DNA of 64,000 nucleotides from Atrichornis clamosus (Eukaryota > Chordata > Aves > Passeriformes > Menuridae), in the NCBI GenBank assembly GCA_013400975.1, contig WBMZ01014157.1:116339-180338 (forward strand). The letters are read 5' to 3'. The stretch's first letter is position 1. The number at the start of each line of letters is the position of its first letter. Shown in pieces: positions 11,401 through 24,667 of this stretch. Under the pieces are notes generated by a model that searched no databases, had not been told where the DNA came from, and saw nothing but the letters and a program-made list of their open reading frames with translations. The position numbers were made by a program, and so were the translations under genes.

Positions 11401-12394
11401 CAACTCATCTGGTGATTTTGTAACTTTACTGGGACAATCAGCAATTCAACTGATACAAATATACATTTATATATACTACTTATGATTATATTATATACTT
11501 AATAAATATGGATTTATTATCCATGACTTTAAAATTTTTATCCTACGAAGCAATCTTTGCAAAGGATAAAAAAGGCTTTTTTTTCTTTTAATCAATTTTA
11601 GATCTCCAGACACTTCCTTTTTCCTTACTGTCACCACTTAGCAAAGGACATATTGAGCAGCCCTCCCTGTATCCTTCAGTATTCCTCCTAGCCTGGTCCC
11701 TGCACACTTTCTTCATAGAGGCAATAGCCCAAGGCAAATTGGGAGCCCTCCTGCTGAGTTTCACAGGCCTAAGTCCCACCTGCAATTCTCAGGAGAAGGC
11801 CTGGAATACCTACCTAGATTTGCCCTGAACTCCAGGCATTTTTGATTATACTTGGCATGAATTACAATGTTTTGCCCATTATTGTTGCCTCTCTCCTACA
11901 GCTCTTTTAGCTAAGCAGCCCAAAGGGGCAGAATGGAAACGTCAGAGTGATGCTGGCCACTGTGTTTGGTGCTGTCATGTCTATTTTCATACAGTACCTC
12001 ATCCAGAGCCATGGACCCCTGTACGATGCTGGGCTTCCCTGAGATGTGTGCCTGCAAACTGGTTACTCTGCGTGCACCCAGCAAGTGGTGACAGGTCAAG
12101 GAGATGGAGAAGAAAGGAAGCATGTGAGACAAAGGAAGAAGGCAAGTTACACCTGAACTTTTAGGAATCAGAAAGGAAAAATAAAAAGCAGAAGAAGGTG
12201 TGTGGAGGAAGGTAAGATTGAAGTTGCACAGCCTCTTTAGCTGGGCATAAATCTGTACTGCTGCTAGGGGCAGCCTTTCCTCTCCCCATTCCCCAATCCT
12301 TTCTGCCCTTTCAATCTAAGCTGGCTGGAAATGGCTAAACCAACTGAAGTTGAGATGCCATCCTCTGATAAAGTTCAGAGGCAGTCATAGAAAG
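8498..12394. other. Intergenic, no supported gene
   Basis: Mixed composition. It is AT-rich around 11400-11600 (a TATATAC / TTATATAC run near 11460-11510). The short ORFs on both strands look like chance. Nothing recognised. Confidence 0.5.
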
Positions 12395-12454
12395 GCTTGT
12401 GTGGTCAGGCAGGAGCTTGTGTGGTCAGGCAGGAGCCTGTGTGATCAGACAGGA
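12395..12454. repeat. Minisatellite-like tandem repeat, 20 bp x 3
   Basis: Three contiguous 20-bp units starting GCTTGTGTGG. Units 1 (12395-12414) and 2 (12415-12434) are identical. Unit 3 (12435-12454) has three substitutions. The perfect identity of the first two units points to a recent duplication and to possible copy-number polymorphism. Confidence 0.92.
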
Positions 12455-13037
12455 CCCAAGGGGACCAGCAGATGGAGGTGGGAGCTGGGAGGACAGTGTA
12501 GTGTCTGTGACGGGTTTGAGTGCCCCAGAGCAGTTCAGGTGACTCCTGTGTGGCTGAATGTGACGTCCTGAGCCCTGCAAGTGCCCACCTTGCTATGGCT
12601 TGCTACACTCTCTAGAGAAGCCCACCTTCGTTGGCACCTACCTTAATGCAAAAAGCAAGGTTTGTGTTTGAATGCAGTGACTCTTGGGTGAAGGCACTTG
12701 CCTGGATTTTCCCAGTGAGGATCTTGGCCTCTACAATTACTTCCAAAGAGTACCCCTTTGGATACTCAGGCAGCTTCCACTGGACAACCTCCTTCGGCAC
12801 ACAATACTGTGCGCATATCCCAGACATCAGCATGGGCACCCTGAAAAATTTCACAGCCACATTTTCAGACCTCCCTGAGCCTGGTGTCATGCAAACTTGC
12901 TGAGTGTCATGGAGAGACATGCCTTCTCCAGTGCCTGTGAATAAGACTACAGCCCTCAGCAGGAGATACAAATGTTTCTATTAATTTCCAGACAAAGATT
13001 ACTGGACTGCAGGGAACGCCAAAAACACAGTTCTCTC
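12455..13037. other. Intergenic, no supported gene
   Basis: Both strands are open over much of 12612-12971 (119 codons on -, 90 on +), but neither translation resembles a family I know and no splice-bounded exon can be defined. It may be a decayed repeat. Confidence 0.4.
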
Positions 13038-13122
13038 TTTCATCCGGTAGGGCCGTTACATGGGAAAGAGACGCCATTCTATTTCGTCCAGTAGAGCCCT
13101 TGCATGGGAAAGAGAAACATTT
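13038..13122. repeat. Imperfect tandem duplication, about 44-bp period
   Basis: The segment 13038-13078 (TTTCATCCGGTAGGGCC... CATGGGAAAGAGACG) is repeated at 13082-13122 (TTTCGTCCAGTAGAGCC... CATGGGAAAGAGAAA). The copies are roughly 80% identical over 41 bases. The origin is unknown; it could be part of an old LTR whose ends I cannot see. Confidence 0.8.
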
Positions 13123-16100
13123 ATGTTAAGGGTTGTTTCCTTTCTTTCTGCAGCCCCCTTTTGATGGTGCATTTCCCAGAATAGGGGCTTGTCGCTGGGC
13201 CAGGAGCACCTGTTTAGCACCTATACCCCCTAGCCTACATTAGGTATTGCAATCAAATGATATTCTCGTGTCTAGTTTCTCCAGTCAGTGTGAGCAGACA
13301 AAGCCCCAGGTGGGGAAGGCTGACAGCCAGCTTGCACAGCACCTGGTGAGATCCTCCCTGGACATGCTGTGCCTCAGTTTTGAGAGACTGGGGTCAGACC
13401 TTGATTCAAAGGCTTTAGGATAGGATAAAACTGAAGGAAAAAAACACTCTCCTTTGCCTGAGTTCTCCTTTGGCCTTCCACAGTGGCCAGTCTCTCTTTC
13501 TCCTGCATTTGCCAACAGAATTATCTCCCATGAAGATTAAATATTAGGATACAAACAGCAGCAGCATTTCTTATCTGTTCTGTAATGTACAGTGTTTTCA
13601 TTATTTTAATTCTATCTGCTTCTAGCAGGAGAAAGAGAAATTATAAGAAAAAGGATTAAAACAGCACAGGAGACAGAAAATAATATCAATACAGTGAATT
13701 TTCTTCATGGATTTTATTAGTAAATTATAGTAACAGCAATTTAAGTGTTAATTATTGAGAAATAATCATTTTACTTTTAATTTTGTACCCCTGAGCACAG
13801 CACAAATCAGCACTGAAGAAAGCCATTAGTTCCACATCAATCTGTAATTTGCGGAGACATGCAATAAAACGGCAGTAATCTTGGATTACAGCTAATTGCT
13901 ACCTCTCACCCTCCTGTTCCGTGGTTAGTTCCTACCCTGGAGTTATGGCAGCTGGGGACTTGTTTGTAGCCACAGGGTTTGTCTGAACTGGGGAAGTGTT
14001 CAGAAAGGCTTGTATAGACTTGCTGCAGCATTCCTGAATTTTTTATAAATATTGAAGTACGTGAAATCCCATTCATACTTCAAAAGGCGAAGATTTATAA
14101 AGTGTGGTACAAATGTAACCAAAATCAGAATTGACTCCTCTATATTGGAAAGCGTCTTTCTAAACCTTTGGGGAAGTGAGCTTTTTTGTTCTGGTACTCA
14201 GCAAGTAGACTTCTCTTCCCAAGTGCTCCTAAAACAGTTTCACTACTGATCTACCATATTTATTGAATAAAGCTATAAGTCAAAAGAGCCTTTTCGTGAA
14301 GGTTTATGAGCATTTTTTCTGAGAAGCACAAGTCAAAAAACAAAGCTCAAAGCCACACACTGAAAAGAAAAAGAAGTTAGAGGAGAATTAAGAACAGCAT
14401 GTTTTAGGCAGGAAATCTTTTTGGGGCAATTTAGAAAAATTTAATAAAGAATTAATTACTCCATCCTAATGGACAGAGTGTATAAATATTAACATTTCAG
14501 TTTCACAATAAATGCTGGTCTGGTAGTACTTTAGCAGTCACATCACAGAAAAATTTGTAAGGAGGTGTAGTACTTCATACTAACAGTGAAACCCATCTAC
14601 CAAATGCTGTTAGAATAAAGAAAAAGTCTGTGAGTTTTGCCTGTAAGTTCACTGGACCCTCGATTTCCTCCTTCTCTGCAGAGAATAAGGTACATATTAT
14701 ACCAGTTGGTTCTGAGTACTGACCCAGCTCCAAATACAGAGTGAATGGAGGAGCCTTTTTTCATGGAGGGGAGCAGGAGAGGTCGGGAAGTGCTATAAGA
14801 ACGGGTGCTGGGATGCAGTTTTTTCCTAGGCTTCTTCCTGATTCTATGCTAACAAACCCAGGAGAGGATCGTCTGCTGCCCATCCCCAAAACACAGCCCC
14901 TCCACCCTTGTATGTTTTCTTGCAACTGTGCAGGTGATGGGAGCAGAGATATGGTAGTGGGGTCACCTGATTCTTCATGCACACGAGGGACAAACCGGTG
15001 GGGAATCCACACTGCTGGACCAAAGCAGGAGGGCAGCACGAGTGCTCGTGACAGCAGCAATGTCCAAAGGGGGCAGTGGTAGAAGCACAGAGCAGGATCA
15101 GTGTTTTCTGATTTGTATTTCCCATAAAACTTTAGTTCAGGGAACACATACAGTATCTCACATGGGGTGGGTCAGGGTAAAGCTGTCAGATGATTTAGGA
15201 GCCTGCACTGCAGGCAAAGGCACTGATCTTGACCATTTCCAGTCACTACCAGTGACCATTCGCACGTCCTGTCCAGAGCAGGCACCCTCCTGAGTGAGAA
15301 TCATAAACCCGCTGCTGAGGACAAGTGGCGAGCTCAGTGACACTCCATCTTTCAGGGCAGGAGAAAAATCTTCCCTTTTCCCCTTGCTGGCTGCAGAGCA
15401 TCTATCCCTATCCTGGGGCTGCCCTGGTGTGTCCCTGTGGATCTGCAGCAGTGGATCACGCTGCGGGGGCTTGAATCCACAGCAGCAGGAACATCAGCAG
15501 GATTGCAGTGTGTGGGATCTGTCACTTCAGCACATCTCACATGACATGTATAGGTCCAAATAGATATGTCTAAACATGACTCTGGTACAAAGTTGTGGCA
15601 TTCACTGGATGGGGTATGTTTGGATTCAGGTCCCTAGATAATTTCTGGTTTTCCTCTCATGACTCACTAACTACTTGGCATCTGCTCTGGACACTTTGCA
15701 AATCCTAATCTCAATATGCCTAAGCACTCACACACCTTCCTGACATCTTCTGCTGGGAGGGACCAGGGATGGACACTAAAACAGCAGCGGTCTGGCTCTC
15801 TTAAGCCATTGGAAAGGCACCACTTAAAGCAGTTCATAAAGTGATTGCTCTCCACATACAACAACTGTTTCATTGCTGAGTGTATCTGGACTGAACACAT
15901 ATTGAAACAGCTAAACACGCACCAAATAAATGCTTGATCATAAATACATCAGTTGTGGAATAGCTTCATAACTGTATGTGATCTTACAGTTTTGGGGAGA
16001 GGAAGGTTATACTTGGGACAGTTACTCGGTTGTAAAGGAATTTCATTTCAACTATTAATGGGAAAAATAAATCATATTTCTGGTACTATAAAATTAAGAT

Positions 16101-19100
16101 TTAAAAACAAAAACGGAGATGAGCATATTATGGGATGGGAAGAGGATGAGAACACTGAGCCACACCATAGCTGGTTTTAAAACATTTCCAGCTGAAGCAG
16201 TCACATGCTATTGTCTTAACTTGGCAATATGTGCAGAAAATGGCCACCACCGAGGACAAAAGGCTGGTTACAGTGTGCCACCGAGTACACTAGAAAGGAT
16301 GTCACGCTCTGGAGAGTCACGGTTAATAACAGCATATCCCAACAAGGCTCAGGGACACACCCAAACATGCCCCGTACCTCCTGATCTGCATAAACCACGG
16401 AACTCCTGTGTCAGCCCTGTGGACCAGACAGCCCAAGGGCAGATGTTCATTGCCATGAGCCACCAACATGATTGTCATGTTGCCACTCAGCCTCAGTCCA
16501 CAGGGTCTTTGTGGTGCTTGCCTATGAACTGAGCTAGTGGGGCTGCCCCGTGCAGCCAGTGCCTCTACTGGAGACCACTCTTTTTAAACATATTGTAACA
16601 CTTGTAAAGCATTTTGGAAAAATAAATCTTTTCATTTTTTGTGACATTTCCCTCACTTTCTCTTTCAGTGTGATAATACACTCTAAAAATAAATATTATC
16701 AGTTTATCCCTTCATTAAAACCCTATATATGCTCTTCTATGTCCCCAAGGCATTTGCTGAAGTCATAATTGCTACCAGTGTGTGACGTAAGAATTCAAGC
16801 TCATAAAACCCATTCATAGACACTTTGCAGCATATGCCGTTTATTTGGGAATCTAGTAAAGCTGTTATGTTGCCATTCTTTCCAACCATAAAAGAGTAAA
16901 TAATTTCAAGGGATTGCTTGATAGGAGGCTTGTGTTTTAAATGGACTTGGGTATATGTGGGAAATTGCTGGTAAAAATGTACCTAGTTGACCCATTGCTG
17001 TGTTTGTTTTCTTGACTCTTGTTTCAGCTCTGCAGCTACATTGCTCTCCTGCAGGGTGGTTTGACTGGGGTGCACAAGGACTACACAGGGTGCCCTGAGT
17101 CTTTTTAGTGCTTAGCACAGTGAGTCAAGCATTCCCCATGGCTCGTTATTTCGCTGCTCCAGGTCCACTGGAAAACCCTCGGGTGTAAGTAGCCTTCTGC
17201 TGATGACTGTATTGACAACTGTCATCTCCAAGAGCCCTCTGCAAACTTGACCCCCTCTTGAAACCCAGAAGGTCTCTAGGCTTTGTACATCCCTGGCCAT
17301 ATCACAAGACCGAAATTTTTATTAAAATGCCTTGCCTTTTACACCCTTTTCATTCTTCCATCATAATTTTCCCCCTAGCTTTACTACCTGAGGCAGCTTG
17401 TACCACTTTTTGACTCTGAATGCTGCTGCATTTTCAGTGAACGAGATGAGCAGAGATGAGCAAAGGAAAAATTAATCTTTCTACTTTTTAGAGATCATAT
17501 TTTCATAAACAACATTGTGAATATATTTCCACCGATTTACCACTCAAAACAACTAAGCCTTGCAAAATCCTATTTTGTTCCTTAATGAATTGTACAAAAA
17601 TATTGAAAAAAGATGCAATTTCGGTTGTGTTTGTTTACTTTTAGAGATCATCCTGTTAACACTGTTTCATTATTCAGGCAGTTTTAGTTTTATTCATCAT
17701 TATATTGTTACCAGAGGTAAGTAGAAAACAGGTAGATCCACGTGTAAGCTCCAAATTATGCCCCTGATCAAAAGCAGAGCACATGTTTACTATGACTGAT
17801 GCATTTGCTATTCTTAGTCTGAGTATTTATGAATATTATAAACCAGAAGTTTTATCTCACCTTTCTGCTTCCTACCAAAGAAAGCCCCAGTACTGCAGAC
17901 ATTCAACTGAATAACTGAATGCATATGGATAATTCCACTGAATTCAACAGAATATGTACTTCTGGAGACTAATGTGTACAAAAAATAACTTGCAAATGGT
18001 GCCTTACGCTAACAGGCTTATCTTTCAACAAGATTTAATACATAGCTTTGCTAATACTGTCACATAAAATCACATAATTTTTTCCCCTTCGCTATTTTGG
18101 AATGAAAGTATGCATAGTAGAAACCAAACAGAAACACGATGCATCACTGCTCTTATTTTGCCAGATTGCAGAACTGTTCATTGTAAGCCAACATTTTCCT
18201 CATTTGTCTTTGTTGCAAAGTGTAACAGATGAATTTTGTGGCACTAAATTATAAGAGAAAACAAACAGCATTGAATTAGAAACCCAACACTTACTACTGG
18301 CACCAAACCCAGCATTTCAGCAGACAATTAGTACATTTGGTTTTTGCAGCTCCAGATACATTCTCATTAGAAACTGGTTCCAAACCAGCATGAGGCTCCA
18401 ACAAAGGCAAGTTAGATACAAAGAGGGCACAATTCTAGTCCTGCTGTAACTGCTGGCAAACTCCCACAGATTTCAATAATCAACTAGATTGGGTCCAAAA
18501 TGCAGACGTTAGATATACCATGAAAGAATGACTGTCTGGAATTTATTATGCAGCAGATATGCCACCAAACTGGAAATTTCACATAGGGAGAAAGAAAAAA
18601 AAACACATTGGGTATTTAGCTCGGATAGGTTGGAAATGACGTAATAGAAGCATTATGATTTATAACAAATTTATGAGCTATGCAGGCAAGCTGTTCTCTG
18701 GGGATATCTGTGGTAAATGAAGAATACCAGTGGCAAATAGAATTTACATCAAAGCAATCCTGCAAACCTCAAACACTTATTACTCTATTCATGACCTTTG
18801 TTAGTACACAGAAGTAGAATACAGCTTAACATAATGTTAACGTTTACATAAAATGAAACATTTCTGTTTAAATGATTACTGAAAATGAGATTAAAACTTT
18901 TTGTAATCTACACAACATATATTTTTACATTATGCACCATTATTTGAAAGCAAGTTGCCTTTAAAGGAAGATGTAAGTTAATTGAATTGAGACACTTCAA
19001 TGCAAGGCATGACTTATTTGATAAAATATCTGCGGTGCACAGCAGAGGGTACCAAGTGAAGTACATGTAATGCGATTGCAAGCTCAGGCAGGTCTTCAGC

Positions 19101-19879
19101 CCTTTCTTTGTGCATGTTAGCCCACATAGCAGAGAGTACCATGTCATTCCCAGCTAATGGCAAACTCCTGCAGAGACCTGGATTTCTGTATGCTGCCCCT
19201 GAAATTAAGTTCCTTCATGCCCCTAAACGGGGAACAGCAGCAGTCGCAGGGTAGTTTCCAGGGAAGATCTTTCCTGCTATTTTGCAGGTTTTGTATTACC
19301 AGACCTATCTATGAAGAAATACTGTGTAGTAATAAATACAATCTCAGGGGTAACTCCCTGCATGGCACTGGCACACTAGGCAGTAAGGATTTCATACTGG
19401 CACTTGTCAATGGGGGAGTGTGAAGGGAGAAAGAGGCTAGAGGGGTAAGGAGGCCTTGGCAGGGCCATGCAGCAGGTCACTCTTTCCTTTGGCTTGCACT
19501 GCTTTTCTATGAGATAACCAGCAAAAATATTTCTCACTTCACCTCTTTCCTGCAGGGCTAATTTATTAAAGTTTTCTGGGCCTTGCACCAAGCCACTGTG
19601 TCCAGGAGACCATGGCAGCTGCCAGGCTGGAGCAGTCCTGGCTATGCTCTACCAGTGGATGTCCTGACCTCATGCTGAGCAATCAAGGCCTTTCTTTTGT
19701 GGATGATGGATAGATGATGGATATTGCCCATCTTGCTTGCATGGGCTGAGCTTCTCTCAGAAAATTCTATGAATTCTGCTTCCTTTTCCCCTCCCTGATT
19801 AAGTTTTCTAGATTAAGAGGTATGTCTTGCCAGTGACGGACTAGTTTGTCCAAGTATCACTGGTGCTTTTTTTCTAGGT
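13123..19879. other. Intergenic, no supported gene
   Basis: Mostly AT-rich, unique-looking DNA. The block 13690-13930 holds several TAAT-type homeodomain words (GTTAATTATTG, GGATTACAGCTAATTGC) in a stretch that looks constrained, which is only a guess from one sequence. 14740-15560 is more GC-rich with several overlapping ORFs on both strands. None has a recognisable domain, and simultaneous opening of both strands argues for chance. Confidence 0.45.
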
Positions 19880-20352
19880 ATGATCAGGACAAGCTGGAGA
19901 GAGTTCAACAAAGGGCCACAGAGATGATGAAAGGACAGGAACGTCTCTTCTGTGGGAAAGGGCTGTGAGCTGGGGCGGTTCAGCCTAGAGAAGAGAAGGC
20001 TGGGCGGGGGGACATCATCAGTGTGTATAAACACCTGAAGAGAGGTGACAAGGAAGACAAAGCTAAGCTCTTTTCAGTGATGCCCAGTGATGGGACAAGA
20101 AGTGATGGGCACAAACTGAAGCACAGGAGATTCTTCCCGAACATTAGGAAACACTTTTTCACTTTGAGGGTGACTGAGCACTGGCACAGGTTGTTTAGAG
20201 AGATTATAGAGTCTTCTATTCTTGGAGATATTCAAAAGGCACCTGGACACAGTTCTGGGCCACTGTTCTAGGTGGCCCTGCTTGAGCAGGAGAGGGTTGA
20301 TAAAACATCATGCAGAGTCCTTTCCAATTCCAACCATTCTGTGATTTAGTGA
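19880..20352 (+). mobile_element. CR1 LINE fragment, 5'-truncated (about 470 bp)
   Basis: Carries the CR1 series in order: CAAGCTGGAGAGAGTTCAAC, AGGGCCACAGAGATGATGAA, GGCGGTTCAGCCTAGAGAAG, a CACCTGAAGAGAGGTGACAA equivalent, TCTTCCCGAACATTAGGAAA, GAGCACTGGCACAGG, GATATTCAAAAGGCACCTGG, AGGTGGCCCTGCTTGAGCAG, CCTTTCCAATTCCAACCATTC and a TCTGTGATTTAGTGA tail. It is longer and of a different CR1 subfamily from the copies near 3 kb, judging by the 'ggccctgcttgagcagg' 3' region. The reverse transcriptase domain is not included. Confidence 0.92.
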
Positions 20353-20651
20353 CAGCCCTGACAGTGTATCTCATTCAGTGCTTGTGCCAGCATCTTGAGA
20401 CTCCCAGTCTCTTCAAAAGCCCTTGGGGACTCACTGAGCTTTTAAAACACTGACTCCTTTACATGCTTACATATCTTAATGTCTGTTTATCTTTGTATTT
20501 GTGCATCTTATCTCTTTAAGCATAAGGAAAACACTGTTGTTTTTACTTTTGGTTTTCACATTGAGAAGAGTGAATTGGTGTCAGGTGATCCCAGACTCCT
20601 TAACTTTTGATAGAGGTGAATATATTTAAAAATATGGTTAGGTATGATATA

Positions 20652-20801
20652 TCATAGAATCATAGAATGATTTGGGTTGGAAGGCATTGAAAGATCACCT
20701 AGTTCCAACACCACTGCCACAGGCAGGGACAACTTTCACTAGACAAGATTGCTCAGAGCCCCATCCAACCTGACCTTGAACACTTCCAGGGATGGGGCAT
20801 G
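20652..20801 (-). mobile_element. CR1 LINE 3' end fragment
   Basis: On + the sequence reads TCATAGAATCATAGAATGA, then TTTGGGTTGGAAGGCATTG, AAGATCACCTAGTTCCAAC, AGAGCCCCATCCAACCTGAC and CACTTCCAGGGATGGGGCAT. This is the complement of a CR1 3' end with two tail repeats. Similarity stops after GGGGCAT. It lies about 300 bp from the + strand copy at 19880-20352 and faces it. Confidence 0.93.
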
Positions 20802-23800
20802 GTGTCCATTGACATCACTAGATCTCAACTGTTTCTTGACAGTTGGGACATATTGAAGGATGTCTGCTAATTTACTGCAGCTGTTTCCTATGGAATAAAA
20901 CTGAGACCTGCTATGTCTTTCACATGCAAGTGGCAATATATGGTCAGAAAATTAGATGTTCCAAGAAAAATAAAGCAAACAAGAATCAGCGTATGTGTTC
21001 CTTTTTCTAAACTTCAAGTGCTCCCCTGAAAATCATTAAAATGGAACATTGGAAACTACCTCATCCCCTACATCCCTAAATTGTGTTTTCCTAAAACTTG
21101 AAATGCATTCCGTGAGAGACTCACACACTTCTCAGCAGAACTTCCTTGATCACTTTTCACAGAAGACCAATGTTTCATTTTGACCACACAAGTCAAATGA
21201 AACCAACTGTAGGAAGTTTTACTCATCCCCAAGTCCTATAGACTTGTGTCAGGCTGCAAATTCATCCTCCTTGGAGGAGTTGGCTGTGACAGTCAGCCAG
21301 TGTCTCCAGGAGCTGGATACATCGTCCTAGGGCAAAGGAATTGAAGGAAATAGATCAGAGCATTGAATCTTGGTCCCTTACTGCAAAGAGCAACTGTCCG
21401 AGTGTGTTATTCCACTAAGATCACTCCTGCCATTTTTTTAATATTCAGTTACGCAGCAGGAGACTGAATAGTTTTTATATACCATGAAAACAATGATATA
21501 TTTATCTCTGACTTAATCAACAAAGGCAAAGAAGGATGCTACAAGGGTAAGATATTCAAAAATAAGTGTAATGCTGGATGTCAAACAATAGCATATTGTA
21601 AGTAATACCAAAAAGCCTATAGCAACATTTAGGGAAAACATATGATAACAATAAAAATTATTTCCACAACCTTTTCACCACTTGTTCCATGTGGGAATGA
21701 TAAGTGATATTCCTGCTCTACATTTTTAAAGAAATATTCCTTGCAAATTATACATTACAAGCTTTGTTCACTGAGCCTCTATTATGCGTGTGTTCTTAGT
21801 CATTACTTCTCTGAAACATGAATCGTATTATGAACATCAGTGTGAAAACTCCACTTGGGCTCATTTAAAGCCATTTCAAGGGGCTGCTTCTAGCCTCGAG
21901 ATCTACCAGAACCACGGGAACAGTTCGTTTTTAGCCATCTTCTCCTAGCTGCCATTTGAGCACAAATATTCCAATTTGTTCTTTTCTAAATCAACACCGG
22001 ATGGATCATTAAATAACATACATTCATTAAACAGATCGTGGTCATGATCTGCATCAAGACACTGCCAAGAACGTATATATGTGTATTATTGCTCTGTTCT
22101 GTGCTCTGGCTTACATTTTGAAGCCTGCGTCAATTCACAGCAATAGTTTTGCAGCCAGAAGAAAGTGGATGAGCAACGGATTTTGTTTTATTAAAGGATT
22201 CTTCCAGCGGCAAGACACATGCCTCTACCAGTAGGTTCAATAAGCAGAAATATTACAGCATCTTGCATTTCCATGCTTTTCATCAGTAGACCACAAAAGC
22301 TTTTGCAAACTCGGATTACGTCAGCCATTGCTACAGCCCTTAAAAGAGGTAAAAGTGTATGATGGCTCTGGTACAGATGCTAAACTGATGTAAAGAGTGC
22401 TCGAGGGCATAAATATATGAGCTGCAATCACACCTTTCATGGCAGCATGGACATAAAGACTTGCTCCAGCTCACACAAACTGTGGCAAACCTTGACACAG
22501 AATCAACAGCAACTCCTTTGTTCTAGTCTGGCCTCCTTGGGCTGGGTTTCATTACACTGCTTTCCTCATATCCCTTTCTCTTAAATACTGGACTAGATCA
22601 GGCAATGAGATTTTTGTGAAATATAAAGTCTTCTTCTCAACTCCCTAAATAATTTTTAAAAGATGGATGGTTCAGTGATGGTGTCCTGTGTTACAAGCCT
22701 GCCCTCACATTTCAGTTGACAAGGCTGCTATTCCTTTCTGCTTGTCCTTGTATTTCATGTTGCCAAAAACAGCTTTTAAATATGAGGTTTTTGCCTGCAC
22801 AAAAAGCAGAATTTCAGTAGAGCAGAAAAGCACAAAGCGAAGAGGCATTTTCCTCCTCTATTTTTGTTTCCTCTTCACCTCTCTCACAGTTGCACCCAAG
22901 TTTATCTGGAGCTGGGAAGTGTAAGGGAGACTGGGCTTCATTGTTGTAGCATTGCTTTCTATGTTCCCTTTTTAATTTAAGATTTTGAGCTTCAAATCAA
23001 AGCCTCATCTTTTCAAGTGGACAGACCTAAGTGCCCCTAAACCTTTCCTAGACTGAGGTAATCTGGCAAAAGGATCTTCTTCACACTAGAGTATTTTTTT
23101 AGTGGTTTACATTTAAATTCAGAGTTGATAAGGTGTCAATTCTTTTCTCTTGTAAATCAAGATACTCTGGTCTTTGGAATTAACTCCAATTGTTGGTCTG
23201 GATGTTTACTTCACAGTGATTCCCTCCTCTATCCTTGCTGACATTTTCCTATTAATTTATTTTTCCGTTTCATCATTCATTGGCTGATGAACCTATAAAT
23301 ACACTTCATCTGCTTTTACTTTGCTTTTTAAGCATAAACCAATACTGAACATATTGACTTGATTATGCCCAGAGGCAAAAGGGTTGCATGTTTCTTAAGT
23401 CACAGCAATAGCTTGAAACTTGACTTTCTGCTCCTTTAGGTCCATCAGGATAATCAGCAGGTCACCTCCTCCTATACCCAGAGTGAACAGTGCCATGCTG
23501 AAGAAATGCCATCTTGGAAAAGGGATTAACACCATCACTGCCCACAGCCAAGTGGAGCAGAGGGCGGAAGAGCACAGGAAAGTGGTAAATAGTGATCAGG
23601 TGCTCCCTTGCTCCCTTCCCTGGTGCAGTTCACAGGCTGCAGGATTTTCCTTCCCCGCCCCTCCCAAAAGACCTCTGCCATCCTCATTTTCTACCACTGT
23701 GTAGTAACCTATTCTTTCTGGAAGGTGGTCAGTTTTGCCCATAGCCTGTCCATGCACTGACATCCCCTACCTATATTAACATTTTCTTCCTCTAACCTTA

Positions 23801-23830
23801 GTTTCCAGGCACCCTTCTTGAATAGAGCCA

Positions 23831-23866
23831 CTCATGCAGAGGTTTAAACTCATGCAGAGGTTTAAA
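23831..23866. repeat. Perfect tandem duplication, 18 bp x 2
   Basis: CTCATGCAGAGGTTTAAA occurs at 23831-23848 and again at 23849-23866 without a mismatch. A simple recent slippage or duplication event. Confidence 0.93.
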
Positions 23867-24613
23867 ATCCTTGCAAAGATCTCAAGAGATTTTTTCACAT
23901 CTAACTCTTCTCTGGTGACAGGGGTTAGATATCTCAGTGAGTTTTAAAAGGTGCACTTTGTCAGCATCTTTGACCTTTGCCTGGTGAGATGACCACAGGC
24001 TCAGTTTGAGCAGCAGTCATCGCCATAGCCCTGTCTACAGCTGCAGGGGCTCACCAGGGAGCTCTGGGATGGATAGCACTCTGTGCAGGCAATCCATGGC
24101 CAAGGAGCTCACGGGGATGGCAAAGCATGATGATATGGCACCAAGGTCCTCATCACTTGCAGGAGGCAGCTCCTACTTGGGCAGTGTTCCAAAACTGCTC
24201 CAGACAAAAACCCTTACTAGCCAGGACCTGCAACTCAAAATTGCTCAGAATGAGATATGTTGGGCTAAGAAAAAGCTGTGTGCCCTCATCTGTTGAAGTT
24301 TCCCTCTGCCGGAGGGCAGCAATGAGATGCAGGGCTTAGGCTGGAGAGAGAACTCCTTATCCAGCACAGCTACAGCTGCAGTAGAATGGCACACAGAAGT
24401 AAGCTGAATGTGGCAGGCAGTGGGAACATAACACGTATCCTGCAGTGTATTATCACAAGCTCCTCTTCTTGCGTCTCTCCTGAAGACTTTTTAAAAGGAG
24501 AATCATTTGAAAGTAGCTGTCCTAAAAGAAGAAATGTAAAAGCTGTGGTACATTATTCATAAGAATTGCAGATAAGAATCAGATTGTAAAAAGTGGTTCA
24601 CTTCTGACATTAA

Positions 24614-24667
24614 TTAAAATTACCTTTTGCATTACATTTACATACGTTAAAATTACATTTTGCATTA
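24614..24667. repeat. Tandem duplication, 33-bp period, about 1.6 copies
   Basis: TTAAAATTACCTTTTGCATT (from 24614) recurs as TTAAAATTACATTTTGCATT (from 24647) with one substitution. It lies in an AT-rich stretch. Confidence 0.85.

Noticed and set aside
12612..12971. 119-codon - strand ORF with opposing + frame
   Set aside because: Protein-like in parts, but I recognise no family, both strands are open, and no splice structure or neighbouring exons support it.
21050..21065. let-7-type word CTACCTCA as evidence for HMGA2 3' UTR
   Set aside because: A single 8-mer is expected by chance in 64 kb. The HMGA2 3' UTR ends near 157 at its conserved poly(A) signal.
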